Below are positions 7,563 through 14,569 of a DNA stretch of 25,346 nucleotides, in pieces. Position numbers and translations under genes: made by a program. Source of the stretch: Oscillospiraceae bacterium (lineage in GTDB: Bacteria; Bacillota_A; Clostridia; Oscillospirales; Oscillospiraceae); contig JAFQDR010000259.1 in NCBI GenBank assembly GCA_017415945.1, forward strand, positions 1-25,346. Direction: 5' to 3'. Numbering within the stretch: the first letter of the stretch is position 1; every line of letters begins with the position of its first letter. A model generated the notes under the pieces. The model worked only from the letters and a program-made list of their open reading frames with translations. It ran no database searches and was not told where the DNA came from.

Positions 7563-7589
7563 AAGCGACAGGTTCTCCTGTCGCTTTTT
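7563..7589. other. Terminator-like hairpin just upstream of the tRNA gene
   Basis: A perfect 10-bp stem (7563-7572 with 7577-7586), 4-nt loop, and a T run to 7589 on the plus strand. On plus no gene needs it. On minus it lies in the leader between the tRNA promoter and the tRNA, 7 bases before G1, and is not followed by a T run. It may guide 5' leader processing, or stop antisense transcription. Confidence 0.6.
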
Positions 7590-7652
7590 GTTGCCTCTGT
7601 TTTTACACGGCGAGGTCACCGAGGCGGAGCGTTACGCTTAATCCACAATCGA

Positions 7653-7682
7653 ATCATACCACACGAACTGCGGTTCTGTCAA
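7653..7682 (-). promoter_or_regulatory. Promoter of tRNA-Leu
   Basis: On the minus strand, a perfect -35 TTGACA (plus 7677-7682), 18-bp spacer and -10 TATGAT (plus 7653-7658). Predicted leader before the tRNA is about 90 nt. Confidence 0.8.
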
Positions 7683-7730
7683 TTGAAAGCCATCACTTCT
7701 ACAAAAGTCGTGGCGTTGTGACTGTCTTTG

Positions 7731-7739
7731 TGTTATACT
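7731..7739 (+). promoter_or_regulatory. Extended -10 promoter of the alpha/beta-hydrolase-like gene
   Basis: TGTTATACT at 7731-7739 is an extended -10 (TGn + TATACT), 32 bases before ATG 7772. No good -35 is present at 17 bp. Confidence 0.5.
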
Positions 7740-7771
7740 CATATCATTATAGTAAATAAAGAGAGAGCGAT

Positions 7772-8551
7772 ATGGAATTTACAATCAAAGGTATCAAAAA
7801 TAAATGGTTTCAGCTTCGCCATGAGCGAACCTACCATGGAGAGGGCACTCGGCTGAAGTATATGTATTTCCCCATGGATGGGAAAAAGCCCAATGCTGCC
7901 AATATCCTGCTGGTGGGCTTTCAGGGCTGCCATGATAAGGAAGCGCGGTATAACTATGTGCGCACCTGCGAGCTGCTGAATGTACACCGCCTGTTTATCA
8001 AGGACGATTTCGCTCCCAACGGCCGCGGCAGCTATTACGTAGGGGAGAAGGGACAATATAACGTAGAACGGCTGGTACACCGTATGGTGGAGGATTTCGC
8101 CTCTAAGCTGCAGCCCAAGCAGGTAATTTTTATGGGCTCCAGCAAGGGCGGTTACGGTGCCATCAACTGCGGCATTGAGTTTCCCAATGCCATCATTATT
8201 GCGGGGGCACCTCAGTATCGTTTGGGCACCTATTTGGATAAGCCCGCAAACTGCCCCAACCTCATTGATATCATTGGTGATTATACCCCCGAAAACATCG
8301 CGGCTTTGGACGTACGTCTGGAAGGAAAAATCAAAGACAACCCCTATGCCTCTACTCAGACCTGTTATCTCCATTATTCCAATGTGGAGCACACCTACGA
8401 AAAGCATATCCGTGCTATGCGGCAGGATCTGATAGACAGCGGCATCACATTGTATGAGGATATCGAATCCTATGCCGAGCACGGAGAAGTTGGGAAGTTC
8501 TTTCCGAACTATCTGGTGAAGACCGTGAACGAGATCATATTACATATATAA
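7772..8551 (+). CDS. Alpha/beta-hydrolase fold protein (Asp2/capsule-associated type), function unknown
   Basis: A 259-residue cytoplasmic protein with an alpha/beta-hydrolase-like core. The nucleophile elbow is FMGSSKGGYGA at 120-130 (G122-S123-S124-K125-G126, S124 the predicted nucleophile), followed by a strand and PNAIIIAGAPQYRLGTYL at 138-155. Candidate histidines include H237 in AEHGEVGKFF near the C-terminus, where the catalytic His of this fold is expected. A GSSKGGY elbow of this kind occurs in accessory-secretion Asp2-like and capsule-locus hydrolases, but no Sec or capsule genes are nearby, so the substrate is unknown. There is no signal peptide. AAAGAGAGAG before ATG 7772 is a moderate binding site. 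It is monocistronic, closed by the hairpin at 8555-8589. Confidence 0.7.
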   Translation: MEFTIKGIKNKWFQLRHERTYHGEGTRLKYMYFPMDGKKPNAANILLVGFQGCHDKEARYNYVRTCELLNVHRLFIKDDFAPNGRGSYYVGEKGQYNVERLVHRMVEDFASKLQPKQVIFMGSSKGGYGAINCGIEFPNAIIIAGAPQYRLGTYLDKPANCPNLIDIIGDYTPENIAALDVRLEGKIKDNPYASTQTCYLHYSNVEHTYEKHIRAMRQDLIDSGITLYEDIESYAEHGEVGKFFPNYLVKTVNEIILHI

Positions 8552-8554
8552 AAG

Positions 8555-8589
8555 GAGTAAGCACTCAACCAAGTGCTTACTCTATTTTT
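8555..8589. terminator. Bidirectional terminator between convergent genes
   Basis: A perfect 11-bp stem (8555-8565 with 8572-8582), 6-nt loop and TATTTTT on plus (8583-8589). It overlaps the stop codon of the minus-strand phosphoesterase gene (8577-8579); on minus it is followed by only a short T run. Confidence 0.8.
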
Positions 8590-9272
8590 GTGACGTTTTT
8601 GTAGATGAAGTGGATGTTTCCCACCTGCTTTTCAATATGCCAGTGACCGCAGTACCAATCCTTGTAGGTCAGCCTGTCCTCGACGGAATCAAGCCAGTCC
8701 TCTGTACTTGTGTCCACGGTGCTCTGGTCTACGGTGCGAATATACTTTTCCTTGGGGACGGCTTTCGTGGGGCAGGTATGGGTAAGCATCACATCAATGC
8801 TCCAGTTTCTGTCTGCCAGCTGCTGCTCCACACGGGCCTTGGTATCGGCAGAGGGCTGTTCGTCGGGGTACCAGCTGAGACCATGGGCAATGCGGTAGTC
8901 CTTGAATACGCTGTAAGCACCGCCGCACACAAGAAACTCCTTGCCTTCAATATTGTAGACTTCTCCATCCTTGGCAAACATCAGGTTTGGGTATTTGTCC
9001 TCGCGGTACACAATGCCGCCCTTCCATTCCACCTCGCGGTAGGTGTCGATGTGATGGGGGCGCAGCTCATGATTGCCCTGCAGGCAGAGAATGGGGACAT
9101 TGTACCAGTTCATGGGTGCCTTGCGGCGCAGACCGCTGCCGGGAATGGCATCATAGTTGAAGCCTGTGTCTCCCAGGATGATCAGCAGATCATTTTCTCC
9201 GATCTCGTCGGACAGGAGGAAATCCGTCAAATGGTTGAAACGACCGTGGGTGTCGGAGGTAATGTAAATCAT
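8577..9272 (-). CDS. Calcineurin-like metallophosphoesterase
   Basis: A 231-residue soluble phosphoesterase with all motifs of the dinuclear-metal superfamily in order: SDTHG with D7 and H9, LGDTG with D35, GNHE with N67-H68, LTHT with H165, and GHWH with H210 and H212. It should hydrolyse a phosphomono- or diester bond using two metal ions; the true substrate is unknown. Its ATG at 9270-9272 overlaps the TGA of the upstream repressor gene (9269-9271) in an ATGA arrangement, so the two are translationally coupled and made from the same transcript. The link to a self-cleaving repressor suggests a role in stress or damage response, but this is inference from context. Confidence 0.9.
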   Translation of the reverse strand: MIYITSDTHGRFNHLTDFLLSDEIGENDLLIILGDTGFNYDAIPGSGLRRKAPMNWYNVPILCLQGNHELRPHHIDTYREVEWKGGIVYREDKYPNLMFAKDGEVYNIEGKEFLVCGGAYSVFKDYRIAHGLSWYPDEQPSADTKARVEQQLADRNWSIDVMLTHTCPTKAVPKEKYIRTVDQSTVDTSTEDWLDSVEDRLTYKDWYCGHWHIEKQVGNIHFIYKNVTKIE

Positions 9273-9964
9273 TGTACTACCTTTCCGAACACACGGAAAT
9301 CGCTGTTCTCATGGATGATGAGGGGAGGGTAGGCGCTGTTCAGGGAAATCAGCGCAGGCTGATGCTCCACCATGCCAAGCTTTTTGCAATAGGCATCTCC
9401 GTTGAGCAGGAAAATACCGATCTCACCTTGACCGAGGGTCTGCTGCTGACGCACCCAAACGATTTGACCGTCGGCAAAGCGGGGGCTCATGCTGTCGCCG
9501 CAGATGCGTACACCGAAGTTTGCGTTGACGGGCACCTCGTCGCCCACCTCCATGAGGGTATAGTCGTCACTGTCCAGAAACTGCCCCGTACCTGCGGAAA
9601 CAGGCAAATTGTACAGCGGGAGACTGCGCAGCACGGCTGTGCGGACAGTCTCAACGGGAGCGTACAGTCCGCTGCGCTCCAGCAGGTCGATATATTCCAT
9701 GGCCTTGCGGCGGCCTTCTTCGTTCAAACTGCGGAAGGGGGAGTCATGGCTGATGCCGAGAAAGGTTTCTGCGATATCAAAAATTTTCAGAACGCGGCAA
9801 AGTGTGAGGAATTGCGCTGCATTGGGCTGGGTACTTCCGTTTTCCCATTTGCTGATGGCTTGATTGGTGACGGTCACGCCCGCTGCGGACAACAGCTGCG
9901 CCAATTCCTTTTGCGACAGGCCCTGCTGCTCTCTTGTGTGTGCAAGGATCTCTCCGATTTTCAT
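9269..9964 (-). CDS. XRE-type repressor with S24 (LexA/CI-like) self-cleavage domain
   Basis: A 231-residue repressor. Residues 5-60 form an XRE helix-turn-helix (REQQGLSQKELAQLL, then TNQAISKWENGSTQP). Residues 115-231 form an S24 peptidase domain: the self-cleavage site is probably A124-G125 in PVSAGTGQF, the nucleophile is S158 in CGDSMSP, and the lysine base is K194 in YCKKL, aligned with VKRL of LexA. Such repressors are inactivated by RecA-stimulated self-cleavage after DNA damage. Unlike true LexA the DNA-binding part is XRE, as in phage CI, but no phage genes are nearby. AAGGAGT precedes the ATG. It is cotranscribed with the phosphoesterase gene and divergent from the 85-aa gene at 10121. 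Confidence 0.9.
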   Translation of the reverse strand: MKIGEILAHTREQQGLSQKELAQLLSAAGVTVTNQAISKWENGSTQPNAAQFLTLCRVLKIFDIAETFLGISHDSPFRSLNEEGRRKAMEYIDLLERSGLYAPVETVRTAVLRSLPLYNLPVSAGTGQFLDSDDYTLMEVGDEVPVNANFGVRICGDSMSPRFADGQIVWVRQQQTLGQGEIGIFLLNGDAYCKKLGMVEHQPALISLNSAYPPLIIHENSDFRVFGKVVQ

Positions 9965-9996
9965 AGGGGAACCTACTCCTTATAAGACTTTTGTCT

Positions 9997-10025
9997 ATTG
10001 TATCACAGCCTTGTGCAACTGACAA
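9997..10025 (-). promoter_or_regulatory. Promoter of the repressor-phosphoesterase operon
   Basis: On minus, -35 TTGTCA (plus 10020-10025), 17-bp spacer, -10 TACAAT (plus 9997-10002), 32 bases before the repressor ATG. Confidence 0.78.
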
Positions 10026-10060
10026 GAGAGTGCAATCTCTTTTTTGGATAATATTGCACT
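10013..10060. promoter_or_regulatory. Candidate operator cluster (GTGCAA half-sites) between divergent promoters
   Basis: GTGCAA occurs as direct copies at 10013-10018 and 10030-10035 and inverted at 10054-10059. The last two extend to an 8-bp inverted repeat AGTGCAAT/ATTGCACT (10029-10036 and 10053-10060). They flank the -35 of the repressor promoter and touch the -35 of the divergent promoter, as expected for repressor binding. Binding by the S24 repressor is inferred. Confidence 0.5.
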
Positions 10061-10088
10061 TTACAAGTATCTGTAAAGGATATATAAT
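10060..10088 (+). promoter_or_regulatory. Strong promoter of the 85-aa gene
   Basis: -35 TTTACA at 10060-10065, exact 17-bp spacer and perfect -10 TATAAT at 10083-10088; ATG follows at 10121. Confidence 0.82.
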
Positions 10089-10120
10089 ATATATAAACTA
10101 TCGGATTCGGAGACATATCC

Positions 10121-10378
10121 ATGGGCGCAGGGAAACTGTATGTGAATGTGATTGCAAAATTTGATAAAGACGGCACCATTACGCCCATGACCTTGGAATG
10201 GAAGGATGGTCTGCTGTACGATGTGGAGCGGGTACGAACCCTTGGAGAATGTCCCAGCCGCCGTGCGGGAGGACAGGGGGTGCATTTTATGGTGCAGATC
10301 GGCGGACGCCCGGCGATTTTGTCCTTTGAAGACCCTTGTTGGTTTATCGGACGAAAAGAACTTGTGACAAATGTTTGA
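10121..10378 (+). CDS. Conserved small protein, possibly damage-response associated (function unknown)
   Basis: An 85-residue soluble protein with a start supported by CGGAG eight bases upstream. It reads as a small mostly-beta fold: KLYVNVIAKFDKDG, then a turn, LEWKDGLLYDVERV, then CPSRRAGGQGVHFMVQIGGRPAILSFED and CWFIGRK. I recall similar 80-90-residue proteins in clostridia beside self-cleaving repressors and Y-family polymerase genes, with the same 'R.AGG.G..Y.V.I.GR...L' pattern, but cannot name a characterised member. No catalytic residues are apparent. It is divergent from the S24 repressor and shares its operator region, so it is probably controlled by it. Its stop codon overlaps a TTGACA that may belong to the hydrogenase promoter. 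Confidence 0.7.
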   Translation: MGAGKLYVNVIAKFDKDGTITPMTLEWKDGLLYDVERVRTLGECPSRRAGGQGVHFMVQIGGRPAILSFEDPCWFIGRKELVTNV

Positions 10379-10437
10379 CAATACGGAGGTTTTGTAGTAT
10401 CCTGCCTATTGCTTTTTGCCAAGGACTGTGATATGAT
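10375..10437 (+). promoter_or_regulatory. Promoter region of the hydrogenase operon (two candidates)
   Basis: Candidate 1: TTGACA at 10375-10380, 17-bp spacer, TATCCT at 10398-10403. Candidate 2: TTGCTT at 10409-10414, 17-bp spacer, extended -10 TGA-TATGAT (10429-10437). Both precede ATG 10509; the second has the better -10. Confidence 0.6.
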
Positions 10438-10508
10438 GTCCGTGGTCGAAATGACAAAAAATTAACAATGTGAAAACTCGCATAAAATATATTGATGGAG
10501 TTGATAGT

Positions 10509-12314
10509 ATGAATTTGCGTAAGCTCAATACTCGCGAAGAATTTGAAGCCTACGTGGAAGAGACTCGCCGCAATGGTGCGGCACAGAAGCGTCAGATCTA
10601 TGTTTGCTGTGGTTCTGTGTGTCTGTCCGAAGGCGCAATGAAAATTTACAACAAATTCCAGGGTCAGCTGGAAGCATTGAATATCCCTGTGGAAGTATCC
10701 ATGGATATGCATTTGGAAGAAAAGGACACCGACCTGAAAAAGACGGGCTGCCCCGGCTTCTGCAACCACGGCCCTCTGGTTCGCATTGACCCCGAAGGCT
10801 GGGTATATACCAAGGTTCGTCCCGACGACGTGGATGAGATCATTCAGAAGTCCGTGATCGAAGGAAAGTACATTGAACGTCTGGGCTATGATGATGGCTT
10901 TGACATCATCAAGCGCAAGAAGGACGTGGAATTCTATCAGAACCAGACAAGACGTGTTCTGCGCAATGTGGGTGAGATCGACGCCGAGCAGATCACCGAG
11001 GCTGTGCAGAATGGCGGCTACAGCGCACTGGTAAAGGTACTGTTTGACCTGAGCGGGGAAGAAGTGCTGGATATCATTGATGCAGCAGGTCTCCGCGGCA
11101 GAAGCGGCAGCGGGCTGCCCTCCGCAACCAAGTGGAGACAGTTTGCCGCAAACGAGCACCCCAAGAAGCGTATGCTGGTCAGCGACGGCAAGACCGCCGT
11201 CGGCTCCTTTATGGATCGCAGCATCGTGGAAGGCGACCCCCACAAGCTGGTGGAAGGCATGGCAATCATTGCTCTGAGCTGTGGTGTCAGCGAAGCCTAT
11301 GCCTACATTCGTCCCGAGTACCCCGTTGCCATCTTCCGTCTGAAGAAGGCTGTGGAACAGGCTGAACAGCTGGGTCTGCTGGGTGACAATATTCTGGGCA
11401 GCGGCAAGAGCTTCCGTCTGTATGTCAATGAGGGCATGGCAGAGCGTGAGGGTGCCAAGGCAAAGCAGGCGATCCCCGCAAAGCAGGTGGAACGTATGCA
11501 GATGTATCATATGTACATCTCCGATGACGGCACTGCAAAGTACCCCTTCTCTCTGAACACCATCGAAACTGTGGTCAACGTGCCCGATATCATTTATCAC
11601 GGTGCGGAATGGTTCCGTCAGTGCGGTACCGAGCAGAGCCCCGGCACCAAGGTCTTTATGCTGGCAGGCGCTGTCAACACCAACGGCATGATCGAAATTC
11701 CTCTGGGCATGACTGTTCGTGAAGTGGTCGAAAAGATCGGCGGCGGTATGGAAAACAACCGTCCCTTCCGTGCTATGCGTCTGGGCGGCGGCAACACTCT
11801 GCTGCTCCGTGAAAATCTGGATATGCCTCTGACCTACGAAAACCTGGAAGAAATCGGTGAAACCTTCGGTTCCGGTGCAATGGATATTCTGGACGGCAAG
11901 AGCAGCATGATGGAAATGGCAAAGTATCTGACCGGTATTGCCATGCGCGGCTCCTGCGGTAAGTGCACCCCCTGCCGTGAGGGTATGCCCCGCGTCAAGG
12001 TTCTGCTGAACAAGATCGCTCGCGGCGACGGTGACAAGGAAGACTACAACGAACTGCGTGATCTGGCTCACCTGATCCAGACCTCCGCACTGTGCTTTGA
12101 AACCTGCACCGATGTTGCATGGTTTACCATCGACAAGGATAAGTGCATCGGCTGCACCAAGTGTGCACGTAACTGCCCTGTTGGTGCCATTAAGGGCAGC
12201 CTGAAGCAGCCTCACGAAATCGACAACAACGTTTGCATCAAGTGTGGTGCCTGTGCAAGAGGCTGTCCCAAGAAAGCTGTAAAGGAGAATAATCCATGGC
12301 TGAGAAATACATGA
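10509..12314 (+). CDS. hydB: NuoF-like [FeFe]-hydrogenase subunit B (HydB/HndC type) with degenerate flavin/NADH site
   Basis: A 601-residue iron-sulfur subunit. Domains: thioredoxin-like [2Fe-2S] domain (C34/C38 and C81/C85); NuoF core (about 180-350); SLBB region (about 350-430); [4Fe-4S] domain with C483, C486, C489 and C529; and two C-terminal [4Fe-4S] ferredoxin sites (C546/549/552/556 and C576/579/582/586). In the NuoF core the usual motifs are altered: GRGGxGFPTGxKW reads GRSGSGLPSATKW (197-209), the NADEGDPGAFMDR loop reads SDGKTAVGSFMDR (225-237), and the CGEETAL element expected near 310-325 is absent. Electron relay to HydA should remain; NADH oxidation is doubtful. Start ATG 10509 follows GATGGAG; a GTG at 10470 is less likely. 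It overlaps hydA by 19 bases. Confidence 0.88.
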   Translation: MNLRKLNTREEFEAYVEETRRNGAAQKRQIYVCCGSVCLSEGAMKIYNKFQGQLEALNIPVEVSMDMHLEEKDTDLKKTGCPGFCNHGPLVRIDPEGWVYTKVRPDDVDEIIQKSVIEGKYIERLGYDDGFDIIKRKKDVEFYQNQTRRVLRNVGEIDAEQITEAVQNGGYSALVKVLFDLSGEEVLDIIDAAGLRGRSGSGLPSATKWRQFAANEHPKKRMLVSDGKTAVGSFMDRSIVEGDPHKLVEGMAIIALSCGVSEAYAYIRPEYPVAIFRLKKAVEQAEQLGLLGDNILGSGKSFRLYVNEGMAEREGAKAKQAIPAKQVERMQMYHMYISDDGTAKYPFSLNTIETVVNVPDIIYHGAEWFRQCGTEQSPGTKVFMLAGAVNTNGMIEIPLGMTVREVVEKIGGGMENNRPFRAMRLGGGNTLLLRENLDMPLTYENLEEIGETFGSGAMDILDGKSSMMEMAKYLTGIAMRGSCGKCTPCREGMPRVKVLLNKIARGDGDKEDYNELRDLAHLIQTSALCFETCTDVAWFTIDKDKCIGCTKCARNCPVGAIKGSLKQPHEIDNNVCIKCGACARGCPKKAVKENNPWLRNT

Positions 12315-13972
12315 TGATCGATGGTGTGCGCTGCGCGTTCACCGATGAAAGAAATGTTTTGGAAGTGGCAAGAAACAACGGGATCGATATCCCTTCTCTG
12401 TGCTACTGTGAAAGCCTGTCTATTTATAAGGCCTGCCGTTTGTGCATCGTGGAAGATTCCAACGGCAAAATCGTGACCTCCTGCTCCGTGAAGCCTGAAG
12501 AGGGCATGGAAGTGTTTACCAATACTCCCACTGTGCAGAAGGACAGACGCATGATTCTGGAGCTGCTGCTGGGCAGCCACCGCATTGAATGTACTACCTG
12601 TGATAAGGCTGCGGACTGCAAGCTGCTGGAGTACTCCGTAAAGTATAGAGCCAATGCCCCCCGCACTGGCAATATCTATTCCCGTGCTCCCATTGACGAC
12701 TCCTCCGTATGTCTGACTCGTGACCCCAGCAAGTGCATTTTGTGCGGTCAGTGCGTCAGAATGTGTGATGAAGTGCAGGGCGTTAAGGCGCTGCAGTTTG
12801 TGCAGAGAGGCTCCCACTCCTTCGTGGCACCTGTGAACAACAAGGTAATTGCTGCCACCAACTGCGTGGGCTGCGGTCAGTGTGTATCCGTATGTCCCAC
12901 CGGTGCGCTGACGGTTCACAGCAACATCCACGAAATGTGGAAGATGATCCACAGCCGCTATAAGACAGTTGTACAGGTTGCTCCCGCTGTTCGCGTGGCC
13001 ATCGGCGAAGCCTTCGGTCTGCCTGCAGGGGAACCTGTCATGGGTAAGATTGTCACCGCTCTGAAGAGACTGGGTGTAGATGTGGTGTACGATACCAATA
13101 TGGCTGCTGACCTGACCATTATGGAAGAAGCCCATGAGTTTATGGAACGTCTGCAGAACGGCGGTCCTCTGCCTCTGTACACCTCCTGCTGCCCCGGCTG
13201 GATCCGCCATGCGGAAAATAAACACCCCGCTCTGCTGCCCAATATTTCCTCCTGCGGCAGCCCCATGATGATGATGGGCTCTCTGGTTCGCAAGCAGTTT
13301 AAGGGCGAACGTGTTCATTCCGTGGCTATTATGCCCTGTACCGCAAAGAAGTACGAGGCAACCCGTGACCAGCTGGATAAGGACGGCATGCCCGTTGTGG
13401 ATCTGGTTCTGACCACTGTGGAACTGATCCGTATGATCAAGGAAGCAAACATTGACTTTGCAAATCTGCCCGAAACCGAATGTGACAATCCTCTGGGTGC
13501 GTTCACCGGTGCAGGCGTGATCTTCGGCGTTACCGGCGGTGTTACCGAAGCGGTCATCCGTCACGTGCTGAACGATGCTTCCCCCGAGGCTATGAAGCAG
13601 ATTGCCGAATGTGGCGTACGCGGTCTGGAAGGCACCAAGATTTTTGAAGTCACCGCAGGTGACCTGACTCTGCGCATTGCGGTTGTCAGCGGTCTGAAGA
13701 ACGCGGATATGCTGATCGCAAAGATCAAGGCAGGCGCTGTAAAGGTAGACTTTGTGGAAGTAATGGCTTGTCCCAACGGCTGTATCAGCGGCGGCGGTCA
13801 GCCTCCCGCAAGCAGAAAAATCAAGGAAAAGCGCAACAGAGGCTTGTTTATGGCTGATGATAGCTGCGATTTGAAGATCTCCGACCACAACCCCGCACTG
13901 GAGTATGTTTATAATGAGCTGCTGGAAGGCAGAGCCCATGACCTGCTCCATGTGGACTATGTAAATCAGTGA
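12296..13972 (+). CDS. hydA: [FeFe]-hydrogenase catalytic subunit, group A (HydA/HndD type)
   Basis: A 558-residue enzyme that reduces protons to H2 (or oxidises H2). Cluster ligands in order: plant-type [2Fe-2S] C36, C47, C50, C63; His-Cys3 [4Fe-4S] H95, C99, C102, C108; two [4Fe-4S] ferredoxin sites C147/150/153/157 and C190/193/196/200; then the H-cluster motifs L1 TSCCPGW (C298 proton-transfer Cys, C299 ligand), L2 MPCTAKKYE (C348) and L3 MACPNGCISGGGQP (C492, C496). The small-subunit tail is present to residue 558, so this is a full M3-type enzyme. All catalytic residues are intact. The gene overlaps hydB by 19 bases, indicating coupled synthesis and a HydAB complex. Maturases (HydEFG) and a NuoE-like HydC are not in the window. 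Confidence 0.96.
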   Translation: MAEKYMMIDGVRCAFTDERNVLEVARNNGIDIPSLCYCESLSIYKACRLCIVEDSNGKIVTSCSVKPEEGMEVFTNTPTVQKDRRMILELLLGSHRIECTTCDKAADCKLLEYSVKYRANAPRTGNIYSRAPIDDSSVCLTRDPSKCILCGQCVRMCDEVQGVKALQFVQRGSHSFVAPVNNKVIAATNCVGCGQCVSVCPTGALTVHSNIHEMWKMIHSRYKTVVQVAPAVRVAIGEAFGLPAGEPVMGKIVTALKRLGVDVVYDTNMAADLTIMEEAHEFMERLQNGGPLPLYTSCCPGWIRHAENKHPALLPNISSCGSPMMMMGSLVRKQFKGERVHSVAIMPCTAKKYEATRDQLDKDGMPVVDLVLTTVELIRMIKEANIDFANLPETECDNPLGAFTGAGVIFGVTGGVTEAVIRHVLNDASPEAMKQIAECGVRGLEGTKIFEVTAGDLTLRIAVVSGLKNADMLIAKIKAGAVKVDFVEVMACPNGCISGGGQPPASRKIKEKRNRGLFMADDSCDLKISDHNPALEYVYNELLEGRAHDLLHVDYVNQ

Positions 13973-14001
13973 TTGTACTTTTAACCGAAAAATGATATAC
14001 T
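13973..14001 (+). promoter_or_regulatory. Promoter of the zinc-ribbon protein gene
   Basis: -35 TTGTAC at 13973-13978 (immediately after the hydA stop), 17-bp spacer, -10 TATACT at 13996-14001. Confidence 0.75.
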
Positions 14002-14043
14002 ACCCTTGTAAATGCTGCGTAAAGATTTATGGGAGGGTAACAT

Positions 14044-14463
14044 ATGGCATTTTTTAATAAGCTGAATGCTGTGGCTCGAAATGCTGCGAAATCTGCGGCG
14101 GATATGGCAAATGATGCCATTGGTACCGGCCGCATCGCGGTGAAAATCAAGAAGGAAGAGCTGGCAATCGAACAGCAGTACGAAAAGATCGGCGAGTATT
14201 TCTATCGTAAGCGCTGCGAAGGTATGCAGCTGCCTGCGGAATTGGAGGAATACTGCGTAGCTGTGGATATCTCACTGGCTACCATTAAGGAACTGGAGGA
14301 GGAACGGGAGGAGCTTCGTGATGCTCCCGAAATCACCTTCGAGGATGACATTCCCTATACCAAGGAAGACAGGGAAGAAACGGTCTGCCCCAACTGCGGA
14401 AAGCCTGTGGGCACAGGTGCTCTGTTCTGCGGAGCCTGCGGCGCAAAGCTGCCCAATGCTTAA
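14044..14463 (+). CDS. Small zinc-ribbon protein with helical N-terminus
   Basis: A 139-residue protein. Residues 1-95 are predicted largely helical (Ala-rich start, then IKKEELAIEQQYEKIGEYFYRK and a Glu-rich helix ATIKELEEEREEL near 79-91), suggesting a coiled coil. The C-terminus carries a zinc ribbon with CPNCGKPV and FCGACGAKL, ligands C115, C118, C129 and C132. Such 'helical plus zinc-ribbon' proteins are common in Firmicutes and have no known function; a scaffold or nucleic-acid role is possible. A strong GGGAGGG ribosome binding site (14031-14037) precedes the ATG. It has its own promoter after hydA and its own terminator, so it is monocistronic, although read-through from the hydrogenase operon is possible because no terminator follows hydA. 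Confidence 0.75.
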   Translation: MAFFNKLNAVARNAAKSAADMANDAIGTGRIAVKIKKEELAIEQQYEKIGEYFYRKRCEGMQLPAELEEYCVAVDISLATIKELEEEREELRDAPEITFEDDIPYTKEDREETVCPNCGKPVGTGALFCGACGAKLPNA

Positions 14464-14473
14464 TAAAACAAAG

Positions 14474-14508
14474 GACTGTACACGGTATGTGCTGTGTACA
14501 GTCTTTTT
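14474..14508 (+). terminator. Rho-independent terminator
   Basis: A perfect 10-bp stem GACTGTACAC/GTGTACAGTC (14474-14483 with 14494-14503), 10-nt loop and a T run to 14508. Confidence 0.88.
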
Positions 14509-14513
14509 GCATA

Positions 14514-14542
14514 TTGCGTGTATGACCATTGGATGATACAAT
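14514..14542 (+). promoter_or_regulatory. Promoter of the HAD-Nudix pair
   Basis: -35 TTGCGT at 14514-14519, 17-bp spacer, -10 TACAAT at 14537-14542, 27 bases before ATG 14570. Confidence 0.72.
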
Positions 14543-14569
14543 GAAGCAAAAAAAGAAGGAGCATTGCGG

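Noticed and set aside
7365..7721. Plus-strand 118-codon frame across the tRNA gene
   Set aside because: Its VRVTGVEPARLSA-type peptide is the well-known spurious translation of an antisense tRNA-Leu; it also crosses a terminator and the tRNA promoter.
7739..8482. Minus-strand 247-codon frame opposite the hydrolase-like gene
   Set aside because: The plus-strand frame has a ribosome binding site, an extended -10 and a GxSxG elbow; the minus frame has none of these.
8610..9985. Plus-strand frames opposite the phosphoesterase and repressor genes
   Set aside because: They are shadows of minus-strand genes with complete family motifs.
9269..10378. Prophage immunity region
   Set aside because: The repressor is CI-like, but no Cro, integrase, excisionase or structural phage genes lie nearby, and the flanks are core metabolic genes.
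10344..12215. 623-codon open frame antisense to hydB
   Set aside because: Same artefact of biased codons; the plus strand encodes all Fe-S motifs.
12212..13951. 579-codon open frame antisense to hydA
   Set aside because: Shadow of the hydrogenase gene; no recognisable domain or start signal.
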